From Clostridiales bacterium (GTDB lineage: Bacteria > Bacillota > Clostridia > Christensenellales > Aristaeellaceae), in assembly GCA_012837965.1 (NCBI GenBank), contig DUQF01000029.1:1-61575 (forward strand): DNA of 61,575 nucleotides. The letters are read 5' to 3'. Below the pieces are notes generated by a model. That model had not been told where the DNA came from, did no database searches, and worked only from the letters and a program-made list of their open reading frames with translations. How positions within the stretch are numbered: the first letter of the stretch is position 1; each line of letters begins with the position of its first letter. The position numbers and the translations under genes are program-made. Shown here one piece after another: positions 17,994 through 27,049 of this stretch.

Positions 17994-19982
17994 TTACATC
18001 GATATTTCTTTCTTTCCGCTTACCTTGAAGAACAACGCCAAAGCGATAATTGTGGAAAAGGTAAGGATGGCCGAAATGGCCGATGCTACGCCGTCATTAC
18101 CCCTGATAACCTGGCTGTAAATTTCCAGCGTCATGGTTTTGGTGTTGGTAGTATAGAGCATGATAGAAGTGGATAGCTCGGTAATAATGGTGATCCAGCT
18201 GAGGATAGCGCCCGAAATCACGCCCGGGGCCATCATAGGCATGGTGACGGCCCAGAAAGTTTTTGCTCCGCTTGCTCCAAGGCTGATGGACGCTTCCTCA
18301 ATGCTCATAGGTATATTGCGCAAAATAGCTGAGGATGAGCGCACCGTGTAAGGCAGACGCCTAAGGGTATAGGACAGCACCATGATAAACATGCCGCCCG
18401 ATAGCAGCAGGGGACGCTTATTAAAGCTGGTGAGCAAGGCAAAGCCCAAGATGGAGCCCGCTACCATTTCCGGAAACATGGACATGATATCCACTGTTGC
18501 GTTAAGGATATTACGCCTGCGCACAATCACATAGCTAAACAGGTATGCCAAAATAACAATACACACGATGGAGATGCCCGCCAGCAAATAGGTCATCCAA
18601 ATAGATCGGCTGACCATTTTGAAAGCTTCTTTATAAGAATTAAGGGAGAAACCCTTTGCAAACATGCGCCCGCTGGTATTGCGGAAGGAGTTAAAAATAA
18701 CATAACACTGCGGCATGATGGCAATGCCCACCATGATATAGCAGTATAGGTGCGCCAAGGTATTTCTCCAGCCGTGCACCTTCTTTTTTTCGACAGGACG
18801 CAAGGCGGAAATTGAGAAAACCTTGCGGCTTACAATGTATTTTTGAACAAGGAACATAGTAGCCGTAATGATAATGGCAATTACCGACACAGCCGCAGCA
18901 AGGCCGGTGGAGCCGCCAATTTCGCTAAAGAACTCCTTATACACAAGCACAGGCAGGGTGATATAGTTTTCACCAATGAGCATGGGCGTGCCATAGTCGG
19001 CGAAGGCTCGCATGAATACTAATAAGGCTCCCGCTAAAATGGTGGGCAAAAGCAGGGGCAATACAACTTTAAAAACCTTGCGCAAACCGACGCAGCCAAG
19101 GCTTTCGCTGGCTTCAATCAGGCTGGCATCTAAACTCTTAAACGCCCCTTGAATAAACATAAATACCAAGCTGTATAGCTGGAAACTCATGACGATAACA
19201 CAGCCTTTGAAGCCGTAAATATCGCCAAGCTTAATGCCGACCGATGCAAGCAGGTTGGTGATAACACCGTTGCGCCCTGCAAGCTGAATCCATGCGTAAG
19301 CGCCGATGAAGGGCGCCGACATACTGGATACCAAAATCAAGATCTGCAAAAACCCTGCTCCACGGATGACGGTGGTACTCATAATGTAGGCCATGGGAGT
19401 GGCGATAAGAACCGCCGCTACGGTCACCACCGATGAAATAAGCACGCTGTGCCAGATAGCGTTAGTATAGTAGGCCCTGCTGAACATCCTTTGGAAATAT
19501 TCGTAAGTAATCGTTCCATCGTTGTTAACAATCGCTAATTTTAACAGCGATGCCAAGGGATATATAAGGAAAAACAAGTAAAACAACAGCGCTGTAACCG
19601 TTACCAGCGGCCATATTTCACGGCGCACAAGCAGGAAGGCTCCAAGCAAACTTAACGCAATGCCTACGCCCACCAAAACATACCTTGCGGGCATAATAAA
19701 GTGGTCAAAGTCCGTCAGCTTATCGATATATTCCTGCAAGGCCTTTTTCTGCTTGCCCGACTCTGTCAGGTTACGGCCTTTGTAATCACTGTCTGTCAGT
19801 TCGGGAACAGGCTTGCCCTGGGCGTATTCCACCCATTCTTCGGTTGTCATGTTCAGGCGGCGGGAAAAAAAGTCCACCTGCGCCTTGCCCATAAAACCAA
19901 GGACAATGGAGGCCACACCCAGTATGAACAGTAAACCCGCCAACAATAATGTCAGGTTTTTTTGTCGCTTACTTTTCGGCAT
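17994..19982 (-). CDS. Fbp-type ABC transporter permease (two fused permease domains)
   Basis: 662 residues with about 12-13 membrane segments and two BPD_transp_1 units, each with an EAA loop (SLGCVGLRKVFKVVLPLLLP near residue 310; SLGASGAKTFWAVTMPMMAP near 590). It forms the channel of a FbpABC/AfuABC-type importer. A soluble stretch of about 60 residues after TM1 (roughly 35-100) is an extra external segment. The gene overlaps the ATPase gene by 14 bp and ends the operon. Iron(III) is the commonest substrate of the group; phosphonate or polyamine relatives cannot be excluded. Confidence 0.85.
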   Translation of the reverse strand: MPKSKRQKNLTLLLAGLLFILGVASIVLGFMGKAQVDFFSRRLNMTTEEWVEYAQGKPVPELTDSDYKGRNLTESGKQKKALQEYIDKLTDFDHFIMPARYVLVGVGIALSLLGAFLLVRREIWPLVTVTALLFYLFFLIYPLASLLKLAIVNNDGTITYEYFQRMFSRAYYTNAIWHSVLISSVVTVAAVLIATPMAYIMSTTVIRGAGFLQILILVSSMSAPFIGAYAWIQLAGRNGVITNLLASVGIKLGDIYGFKGCVIVMSFQLYSLVFMFIQGAFKSLDASLIEASESLGCVGLRKVFKVVLPLLLPTILAGALLVFMRAFADYGTPMLIGENYITLPVLVYKEFFSEIGGSTGLAAAVSVIAIIITATMFLVQKYIVSRKVFSISALRPVEKKKVHGWRNTLAHLYCYIMVGIAIMPQCYVIFNSFRNTSGRMFAKGFSLNSYKEAFKMVSRSIWMTYLLAGISIVCIVILAYLFSYVIVRRRNILNATVDIMSMFPEMVAGSILGFALLTSFNKRPLLLSGGMFIMVLSYTLRRLPYTVRSSSAILRNIPMSIEEASISLGASGAKTFWAVTMPMMAPGVISGAILSWITIITELSTSIMLYTTNTKTMTLEIYSQVIRGNDGVASAISAILTFSTIIALALFFKVSGKKEISM

Positions 19983-21072
19983 CGTCCATCACCCCTTTGG
20001 TTATGCTTCGGTCGCCCGATGAGGTAAATACATTGATTTTTTCCCGTTTCATTGATAAAGAAACGGTCGTCCCTTCGGGAATGATGCTGGAAATGGAACT
20101 TTCTTCAATAATCTGTGCAGTTTCGCCCGATTCAAGGCGCACAAAGTAGGTAGTGTTTAACCCTAAGAAAACGCTGGACAACACCTTGGCACGGATGCCG
20201 GGTTTGTCTTCCTCTTGAATAATAAATTCTTCCGGACGTACCGAAACCAGTACATCGTCTTCCTCTGCTTCCCGCACGAAATTGTCAAAAGGGAGTTCGT
20301 AACCCGTTGAAAAACGAAGCTTGTTTTCTTGCGGTACAGCTTTTGCTTCCATGGTGTTGGAGTGGCCGATGAAGTTGGCGACAAACAGGTTAGCCGGCCG
20401 CTGATAAAGCGACTTAGGCGTTGCCACATGCTGGATGACGCCCTTATCCATCACGGCGATACGGTCGGAAACCGCCATCGCTTCTTCCTGGTCATGGGTG
20501 ACATAAATGGTAGTAATGCCAACACTCTTTTGAATTTCTCTAATTGCGTTGCGCATTTCTATCCGCAACTTGGCGTCTAAGTTGGAAAGCGGCTCGTCCA
20601 TCAATAAAACGTCGGGCTCAATAACAATAGCCCTTGCAAGCGCCACACGCTGCTGCTGACCGCCCGACAGACGCTCGGGCAGCCTGTCTGCGTATTCGCT
20701 GATACGCACGGTATCTAAAATTTTATCCACACGCTGCCTGATTTCATCGGCCGGCAGACGGCGGTTTTTGAGGCCGAAGGCAACGTTTGCACGCACGGTC
20801 ATGTGCGGGAAAACCGCATAGTTTTGAAAAACCATGCCAATGTTACGCTTGTCGGGGCGCATATCGTTGATAACGGTATCGTTAAAGCTAATAGTACCCC
20901 CTTCAATGGTGTTAAAGCCGGCCACCATGCGCAATAGAGTGGTTTTCCCGCAGCCCGAAGGTCCCAAGAGGGTAAAAAACTCTCCCTTGCGAACCTTAAG
21001 GCTCAGGTTGGGGATGATTACATTGTTTCCATATTTTTTCAGGTTGTTTTTGAAAGTGATATTGACGCTCAT
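19969..21072 (-). CDS. Fbp/Pot-type ABC transporter ATPase
   Basis: 367 residues: an ABC domain with Walker A GPSGCGKTT (about 38-46), Q-loop FQNYAVFPH, signature [14 protein letters not shown], Walker B VLLMDEPLSNLD and H-loop THDQEEAM, then a C-terminal TOBE-like region (about 240-350). It energises the permease encoded 3' and overlaps it by 14 bp. The sequence class is FbpC/PotA. Confidence 0.9.
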   Translation of the reverse strand: MSVNITFKNNLKKYGNNVIIPNLSLKVRKGEFFTLLGPSGCGKTTLLRMVAGFNTIEGGTISFNDTVINDMRPDKRNIGMVFQNYAVFPHMTVRANVAFGLKNRRLPADEIRQRVDKILDTVRISEYADRLPERLSGGQQQRVALARAIVIEPDVLLMDEPLSNLDAKLRIEMRNAIREIQKSVGITTIYVTHDQEEAMAVSDRIAVMDKGVIQHVATPKSLYQRPANLFVANFIGHSNTMEAKAVPQENKLRFSTGYELPFDNFVREAEEDDVLVSVRPEEFIIQEEDKPGIRAKVLSSVFLGLNTTYFVRLESGETAQIIEESSISSIIPEGTTVSLSMKREKINVFTSSGDRSITKGVMDDAEK

Positions 21073-21133
21073 GGCTGTCCCTTTCTAAATACTGATCATG
21101 CACTCCTTGACAAAGGGACATTACATATCAGTA

Positions 21134-21176
21134 TTATATAAAACAATGCGCAACCGGCAAGCAGTTGCGCATTGTT
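21134..21176 (-). terminator. strong hairpin between binding-protein and ATPase genes
   Basis: AACAATGCGCAAC (21142-21154) pairs perfectly over 13 bp with GTTGCGCATTGTT (21164-21176); on the minus strand it is followed by TTATATAA. Placed just after the substrate-binding protein gene, it probably gives partial termination so that more binding protein than ATPase/permease is made. Confidence 0.7.
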
Positions 21177-21185
21177 GGTATAATA

Positions 21186-22205
21186 TTACTTGTTGATAAT
21201 ATCCATCACGCGCTCTTTGAGTTCCGTAGTATGGGAGTAGACATAGGGGCTGTCTTCAAAAGCAAGGATGATATCATCCAGCGGCGTCATGATATCGTTG
21301 GTATATTCAACGGGACGGATGTTACGGCTGGTGGTTTTTTCAGCCAGGAATTTCTGCGCCTCTTCGGAAAGCATGAAATCGACAAAAGCCTGGGCGTTTT
21401 CCACGTTTTTGGCGTTCTTGGTAATACCAATTTGCGCCGGCAGGAATACGGTACCTTCAACCGGATAAACAATAGTCGCATTCGCGCCGTCTTTAATCAT
21501 GGTGACGCAGGGATCTTCATAGGTGAGACCAACGACATATTCGCCGTTGATGACGCCTTTATACACTGCAGAAGAGCTGGATGTAATAACCACTTCCTGG
21601 CCGACAAACAGGTCTTCGACATACTGCCAGGCCTTATCGCTTTCATATTTTTCAGCGGCCGTTTCACCTTCGCCCATCACAAGCAGCATGTTGGTCAGCT
21701 GGCAGAAAGCCGAAGAAGAAGCGCCCGGGTCGGCAGACACAATCTTGCCCTTTAAGGCAGGCTGGAGAAGGTCGGCATAGCCGGTAATTTCAATGCCTAG
21801 TTCTTTGATTAAATCGTTGTTGAACAGCAGAACGCTACCGTCCACGGTATAGTTGGTGCAGTATCCCAGCTGGTTCCTGTATTCCTCCATCAGGAAATCA
21901 TCTTCAGGGGAATAGTAGTCTTGGAAAAGATCGGAATTGGCAGCGTAATTGGCAAGGCTGCCCCCGTACATCAGGTCAAAGGAGCAGAATTCCTGTTCCT
22001 TTTCCGCGCGGATACGGGTCATGCAATCGCCGGTTCCCAGCGACTCGCTGATGATTTTGATACCCGTCTTCTCTTCAAACAGGGGATAAATGGAGCGCAG
22101 ACCATCGCTATTGGGGGTACAGATGTACAGTTCGCCCTGTGCAAGGGCGGCGACTGTGCCCAAGCACAGCATGGTAGTTAAGAAAATTGCAACAAACCTT
22201 TTCAT
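21186..22205 (-). CDS. Fbp-type ABC transporter substrate-binding protein
   Basis: 339 residues. The signal peptide (about 1-22, ending VAALA) is followed by QGELYICTPNSDG, the family-1 SBP opening that resembles FbpA/AfuA and aminoethylphosphonate-binding proteins. The mature part has conserved PGASSSAFCQL and later PAQIGITKNAKN segments. There is a cysteine inside the hydrophobic core (LCLG) but not at a lipobox position, so it is predicted to be a signal peptidase I substrate. It is the first gene of the importer operon, with promoter TTGACA/TAATAT upstream and GGAGGA before the ATG. Confidence 0.85.
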   Translation of the reverse strand: MKRFVAIFLTTMLCLGTVAALAQGELYICTPNSDGLRSIYPLFEEKTGIKIISESLGTGDCMTRIRAEKEQEFCSFDLMYGGSLANYAANSDLFQDYYSPEDDFLMEEYRNQLGYCTNYTVDGSVLLFNNDLIKELGIEITGYADLLQPALKGKIVSADPGASSSAFCQLTNMLLVMGEGETAAEKYESDKAWQYVEDLFVGQEVVITSSSSAVYKGVINGEYVVGLTYEDPCVTMIKDGANATIVYPVEGTVFLPAQIGITKNAKNVENAQAFVDFMLSEEAQKFLAEKTTSRNIRPVEYTNDIMTPLDDIILAFEDSPYVYSHTTELKERVMDIINK

Positions 22206-22291
22206 GGTTTCCTCCTATTGTGTGGCTATTTAACTCCCATCAAGTTTCTGGCACTCTTTGTAAAAGTTAAACGCCAGCTTTTGATAAGTTT

Positions 22292-22320
22292 ATATTAAAT
22301 GCTTGTAAAGTAATTGTCAA
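22292..22320 (-). promoter_or_regulatory. Fbp-type importer promoter
   Basis: Minus strand TTGACA (22320-22315), 17-bp spacer, TAATAT (22297-22292), about 85 bp before the binding-protein ATG. I saw no clear Fur box around it. Confidence 0.75.
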
Positions 22321-22351
22321 GTGATAAGATCTTCTCTTTTGTTCAATATGT

Positions 22352-22379
22352 AAAAACGCCCCGCTTCTCATACGAGGCG
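22352..22379 (-). terminator. terminator overlapping the hemZ stop codon
   Basis: CGCCTCG and CGGGGCG (22379-22357 on the minus strand) pair over 7 bp including a T-G wobble, followed by TTTTT. The hemZ stop codon lies in the loop. Confidence 0.7.
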
Positions 22380-23819
22380 CTCCATGGTAAACAGCTTTTC
22401 TTTTCTTAATACCATTTCATCAACATTTTCCACATAGTCTCTAAAACCTTTGTTGTTGGGAGCTCGGGCGATATAGACCCTGCTTTTCCAGACCCGTTTG
22501 GAAATGCCGCCCGCTCCGATAGCGATGATGTTGGCAGTATCCTCCATGGTATCTATATTATAGATACAAATTTTTTCCCTTTGAGCGTAGCCGACATTTT
22601 CACAACCGCCCGCCTGCTTTTTTTGGCGGTAGAGATAGTAAGGCACAAGCCCCATCTTCCTTGCGGTTTGGTAGCCATCCTCCACCATTTCTTTGACCCA
22701 GGCGCCGCTTGGGAGCTTGTCGCCCCACTGGTGCATATCGCTTGATCGCTTGATAGAAAGGGTGTGAACGGTTAAGGACTGGGGCGAAAGATCCTCTATC
22801 GCTCGCATGGTATGGCGAAAATCTTCCGGCGTTTCGCCGGGAAGCCCAGCAATGACATCCATGTTGATAGAAGAAAAGTTAAAGGCTTGGGCCAGCTCAT
22901 AAGCGGTTAGAGTTTGTTCGCAGGTATGTCCCCTGCCGATGAGCTCCAAGGTGCGGTCGTGAAAAGTTTGCGGGTTGATGCTGACGCGCTCCACACCCGC
23001 CGCCTTTAGCAGTTGCAGCTTCTCTTTGGTGACGGTATCAGGCCGCCCCGCCTCCACTGTTGTTTCAACGGCCTCACGGATAAAGCTTTCAGACGCCTTT
23101 AACACCTGCTCAAGTTCCCGAGGTTCCAGCACTGTTGGCGTTCCGCCGCCAAAGTAAACCGAACGTACTTTTAGGTTCAGCCGCTCCATCAGCGCCTTGG
23201 TTTGCTCCATTTCCCTTAGAAGCGCCTTGGTATAGCGTATAAGCTTATCCCCCTTGCCGGCTACTTCGCTTACAAAGCTGCAATAGCGGCAGCGACTAGG
23301 GCAAAACGGGATGCCGATATATACATCCACATCCATTTCGCCGACTGGCGGTATGGCTTGCTGGTTTTGAATTACCTCACCAAGGAGAGCGGCTTTCATG
23401 GGCGAAATATCAAACTCCCGCGTCATGGCATCAAGAGCGTCGCTTAAAGACAAGCCCTTCTCCATTTTTTCAACAACCAAGCGGCTTGGCCGAATACCTG
23501 TAAGCGAACCCCAAGGCGGCTTGTTGCCGGTTGCTTGCTTGAGCGCCTGATAAAGGCATTGTTTAGTTTGCCTTTTCCACAGGCGCTTATCTTTCAGCAG
23601 GCTTAACCCTCGCTTTTCTTTGTTTTCAAACGAAGCTTCAAAGGCTTTGGACAACGTTATTCGGCAGTGGCGAAAATCACCCTCTATCCACTCCTGATGG
23701 TTAATGACAAGGTCGCCTTCGGACTCTTCGCTTTTTTTTATATCGGCAAAGAAAAGGGCGCAAATATCCAATAGTTCTTTATGAAGAACGGCGTCCTTGG
23801 TGTCAAGAAATATTCTCAC
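22368..23819 (-). CDS. hemZ: HemZ-type radical SAM coproporphyrinogen dehydrogenase family protein
   Basis: 483 residues. An N-terminal HemZ-specific part (about 1-160) precedes the radical SAM core, with the cluster motif C-x3-C-x2-C in IPFCPSRCRYCSF near residue 172 and SAM-site YFGGGTPT near 220. The family is related to oxygen-independent coproporphyrinogen III oxidase, but many members in the Firmicutes lack proven activity and no other heme gene is nearby. It overlaps the MBL hydrolase gene by 4 bp and is the last gene of the large sec-rec-rel operon. Confidence 0.9.
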   Translation of the reverse strand: MRIFLDTKDAVLHKELLDICALFFADIKKSEESEGDLVINHQEWIEGDFRHCRITLSKAFEASFENKEKRGLSLLKDKRLWKRQTKQCLYQALKQATGNKPPWGSLTGIRPSRLVVEKMEKGLSLSDALDAMTREFDISPMKAALLGEVIQNQQAIPPVGEMDVDVYIGIPFCPSRCRYCSFVSEVAGKGDKLIRYTKALLREMEQTKALMERLNLKVRSVYFGGGTPTVLEPRELEQVLKASESFIREAVETTVEAGRPDTVTKEKLQLLKAAGVERVSINPQTFHDRTLELIGRGHTCEQTLTAYELAQAFNFSSINMDVIAGLPGETPEDFRHTMRAIEDLSPQSLTVHTLSIKRSSDMHQWGDKLPSGAWVKEMVEDGYQTARKMGLVPYYLYRQKKQAGGCENVGYAQREKICIYNIDTMEDTANIIAIGAGGISKRVWKSRVYIARAPNNKGFRDYVENVDEMVLRKEKLFTMERLV

Positions 23820-24391
23820 GGCATAATAAATGGGTCACCGTGGCCAGGATAAAAGGTATGGCCGGACATCCTCTTTAAGCGCCTTAAAGATTGGCGCATT
23901 TCCAGCATGGAACCGCCGGGCAGGTCGGTTCTACCGTATGTGCCTAAGAAAATAGTGTCGCCACAGAATACTTTCTTATCGTCACTTACATAACATACGC
24001 CACCTCTGGTATGCCCCGGGGTGGATAATACATGAAAAGAAAGCCCAGCTTTGGTAATGACATCGGCCTCATTGACAGATACAAAGTGACCGATACGGGG
24101 ACGAAAATCATTGCCGCTGTCACCGCAGGACAACACAGGGTCGCTGAGCATGGGTAGGTCTTCTTCATGAACAAATACGGGTACGCCCTCGAAGAAAGAT
24201 AAAGCGCCCGTATGGTCATAATGCCCGTGGGTTAATAGCACTGCTTCCACCGTTTTGCCTTCCAAGGCAGCTAAAATCTTATCGCCATCATCCCCAGGAT
24301 CGACCACAACAACATTTTGGACGGCGGAATCGGTCGAAAGGATATAACAGTTGGTTTCCAAACCACCCACTTTTAGCGTTTGAATGAACAT
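23816..24391 (-). CDS. metallo-beta-lactamase-fold hydrolase (glyoxalase II-like)
   Basis: 191 residues. The zinc motif is THGHYDHTGAL (about 54-64), with further ligands in STPGHTRGG (about 130) and PGHGDP (about 185). It is the small MBL-fold family commonly found beside dtd and relA in Clostridia; substrate unknown. Its start touches the end of dtd (24391/24392) and its end overlaps hemZ by 4 bp. Confidence 0.9.
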   Translation of the reverse strand: MFIQTLKVGGLETNCYILSTDSAVQNVVVVDPGDDGDKILAALEGKTVEAVLLTHGHYDHTGALSFFEGVPVFVHEEDLPMLSDPVLSCGDSGNDFRPRIGHFVSVNEADVITKAGLSFHVLSTPGHTRGGVCYVSDDKKVFCGDTIFLGTYGRTDLPGGSMLEMRQSLRRLKRMSGHTFYPGHGDPFIMP

Positions 24392-24841
24392 TTAAAACCT
24401 CTTTCTTGAATCAATCAAAATGGTGACCGGCCCGTCATTGACCAAAGCCACTTGCATATGCGCTCTGAAAACACCTTTTTGCACCCTGATGCCGTTATCG
24501 GTAACCCGTTTGCACACCAATTCATAGAGCTTGTCCGCCTCCTCAGGACCGGCCGCCTGTGTAAACCCGGGACGGTTTTGCCCCCTTGCGTCGCCCAAAA
24601 GGGTGAACTGGCTCACAAGCAAAGCATCATATTGCATATCGATAACACTTAAATTCATCTTGCCGTTTTCATCTTCAAAGATACGCAGCTTGCTTAGCTT
24701 ATCGGCGCAGTAAATGGCATCCTTTTCGGTATCTTCCTGTTCCACGCCCACTAACACCATCAGGCCGTTTCCGATGGAGCCGACCACTTCATTTTCAACC
24801 GTTACGGACGCTTCCGTAACCCTTTGTACAACCAATCGCAT
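24392..24841 (-). CDS. dtd: D-aminoacyl-tRNA deacylase
   Basis: Hydrolyses D-aminoacyl-tRNAs as translation proofreading. 149 residues with the family start MRLVVQRVTEASVTV, the catalytic loop motif SQFTL (about residue 78) and the C-terminal cross-subunit motif NDGPVT (about 137, usually NxGPVT). Fifteen bp separate it from relA; it abuts the MBL hydrolase gene. Confidence 0.96.
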   Translation of the reverse strand: MRLVVQRVTEASVTVENEVVGSIGNGLMVLVGVEQEDTEKDAIYCADKLSKLRIFEDENGKMNLSVIDMQYDALLVSQFTLLGDARGQNRPGFTQAAGPEEADKLYELVCKRVTDNGIRVQKGVFRAHMQVALVNDGPVTILIDSRKRF

Positions 24842-24856
24842 ACATCTCTCTCCTTC

Positions 24857-27049
24857 TTAATTTCCTGTTCGGTAAGCTTCTAATACGTCGCTGCGCCGTT
24901 TCATACGGTTTAGCAGTTGCTGCAGTTGCTCCGTGCCCGATACCTCTACTGACATCTGGATAACCGCCGTACCGTTTTTGTTGGCTTTGGCAGAAAGGCT
25001 ATTGACTTTGATTCCCGAATCTCCTACATGGCCGGTTAATTCGCCAACCAGTCCGGGGCGATCATAGGCAATAATCCGCAAGCCCGCCATAAAGGTACCA
25101 CTGCCCTCATCCGCCCAGGCCACTTCAATCCTGCGTTCGGGTTCGGAATTTAGAATATTGATACAATCCGCCTTGTGTACGGTAACCCCGCGGCCTCTTG
25201 TGACATAGCCGTTAATTTCATCACCGGGCACGGGGTTACAGCAGTGCGCAAACCGCACCAGCATTCCCGGCCCGCCCGCCACGTATACGCCCTGAGTTGG
25301 TTTGCCTTGGGGTTTAAAAGTAGGTGTGAGCTGGGGCAATTGCGGCGGCGTTTTTTTCTGTTCCTTATCTTTTTGGCGCTGCTGCTCGTCAATCAGTTGG
25401 CCTACCGCATGCACGGCTGTCATGCCGCCAAAACCGACAGCTCCGTATATGGCTTCTAAATCAGCCAATGAATACCTGCGCAAAAGCGGCTCATAGTATT
25501 CAGGCTTGGTTAGGTCGCCCAGCTTCACATTACGCCGCTTGGCCTCATGCTCCATCATATCCTTGCCCAGGCCGACGCTTTCACTGCGCATGGCCTTGCG
25601 GAAATATTGGCGAATCTTGGCCTTGGCCTGTGACGTTTTTACCACCTTGAGCCAGTCAAGGCTGGGGCCCTTGGCGGACTTTGAAGTGAGTATTTCCACC
25701 CGGTCGCCCGTTTGCAATTCATAATCCAAAGTAACCAAACGGCCGTTGACCTTGGCGCCCGTGCATGTGTTGCCGACACCCGAGTGAATCAGGTAGGCAA
25801 AATCAAGCGGTGTCGCGCCTTTTTGCATGTTGATGATATCGCCCTTGGGGGTAAAAACAAAGACTTCGTCCGCAAACAGGTCGGTCTTTAAGCCATCGAT
25901 AAACTCCTTGGCGTCCCTGGCTTCCGACTGCCAGTCAATAATTTGCCTGAGCCAGTAAAGCTTTTCATCCATCTGGCTCCCGCCCTTGCCCTCTTTATAG
26001 TTCCAGTGGGCAGCGATACCGTACTCGGCAACGGCATGCATTTCATGGGTACGAATTTGTACCTCAAAAGGAGTTTTTACCTCCCTCCCGCCCATCAAGG
26101 TGGTGTGCAGGCTCTGGTACATATTGTTTTTGGGGTTGGAAATATAGTCCTTAAACCTATCCGGCATTATGGGCCACACAGCGTGCACAATGCCCAACAC
26201 CTGATAACACTCCGGCAGGGTGTTTACCAGTACCCGAACGGCAATTAAGTCGTAAATCTGGTCAAAAGTTTTATCCTGAATAACCATTTTTCGATAAATA
26301 CTGTATAAATGCTTGGGACGACCGGCAATTTCAAAGTCTTGAATGCCGGCAGCCGTTATTTTTTCGGTTAGTACATCAATAATATGCTGGATCTGGTTTT
26401 CCCTTTCCGCCCGCTTAGCGCCTACCTTGGTGGCCACATCCCGATAACCTTCCGGATCGATATAGGACAGGGAGAGGTCCTCCAACTCCTGCTTGATTTT
26501 GTATACGCCCAATCGGTGGGCAATAGGGGCATAAATTTCCAGCGTTTCCTGGGCAGTACGGTACTGCTTTTCTTCCGGCTGATAGCCGAGGGTGAGCATG
26601 TTGTGCAGCCGGTCGGCCAGCTTAATTAAAATAACACGGATATCTTTGCCCATAGCCAAGATCATTTTACGCAGAGATTCCGCCTGTCTTTCCTCCCAAT
26701 TTTTAACGTTGATGCGCCCGATTTTAGTCACGCCGTCCACCATGACGGCTACTTCTTCACCAAACTCTTTTTCAATGACTTCAATGGTTACGCCCTCACA
26801 GTCCTCGGCCGTATCATGCAATAGGCCGGCGGCGATGGTGGGCGGATCAAGCTGCATTTCGGCAAGAACGCTTGCAATAAATACGGGGTGCACAAAGTAA
26901 GGGTCTCCCGACATGCGCTTTTGCCCGTCATGGGCATTGGCCGCAAAATGGTAGGCCTTTTCAACCAGCTGAACGCTTTCTTCCGGGTAATCTTGGATAC
27001 TTTCCAGAAGCTCTTTTAGCGTTAATGAGTGAAATGCTGAGTGTGCCAT
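24857..27049 (-). CDS. relA: bifunctional (p)ppGpp synthetase/hydrolase RelA/SpoT
   Basis: 730 residues, the long Rel type that makes and breaks (p)ppGpp in the stringent response. In order: an HD hydrolase domain with LLHDTAEDCEG near residue 78; a synthetase domain with GRPKHLYSIYRKM near 245 and a YQSLHTT motif near 310; TGS (about 390-455) starting VFTPKGDI; and a C-terminal zinc-finger/ACT region (about 560-725). Hydrolase and synthetase motifs both look intact. The ATG at 27049 has AGGAGGGG upstream and lies inside the recJ end (28-bp overlap). Confidence 0.96.
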   Translation of the reverse strand: MAHSAFHSLTLKELLESIQDYPEESVQLVEKAYHFAANAHDGQKRMSGDPYFVHPVFIASVLAEMQLDPPTIAAGLLHDTAEDCEGVTIEVIEKEFGEEVAVMVDGVTKIGRINVKNWEERQAESLRKMILAMGKDIRVILIKLADRLHNMLTLGYQPEEKQYRTAQETLEIYAPIAHRLGVYKIKQELEDLSLSYIDPEGYRDVATKVGAKRAERENQIQHIIDVLTEKITAAGIQDFEIAGRPKHLYSIYRKMVIQDKTFDQIYDLIAVRVLVNTLPECYQVLGIVHAVWPIMPDRFKDYISNPKNNMYQSLHTTLMGGREVKTPFEVQIRTHEMHAVAEYGIAAHWNYKEGKGGSQMDEKLYWLRQIIDWQSEARDAKEFIDGLKTDLFADEVFVFTPKGDIINMQKGATPLDFAYLIHSGVGNTCTGAKVNGRLVTLDYELQTGDRVEILTSKSAKGPSLDWLKVVKTSQAKAKIRQYFRKAMRSESVGLGKDMMEHEAKRRNVKLGDLTKPEYYEPLLRRYSLADLEAIYGAVGFGGMTAVHAVGQLIDEQQRQKDKEQKKTPPQLPQLTPTFKPQGKPTQGVYVAGGPGMLVRFAHCCNPVPGDEINGYVTRGRGVTVHKADCINILNSEPERRIEVAWADEGSGTFMAGLRIIAYDRPGLVGELTGHVGDSGIKVNSLSAKANKNGTAVIQMSVEVSGTEQLQQLLNRMKRRSDVLEAYRTGN

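Noticed and set aside
22206-22330. A Fur box at the Fbp-type importer promoter
   Set aside because: Inspected both strands around the promoter; no convincing GATAATGATTATC-like palindrome.
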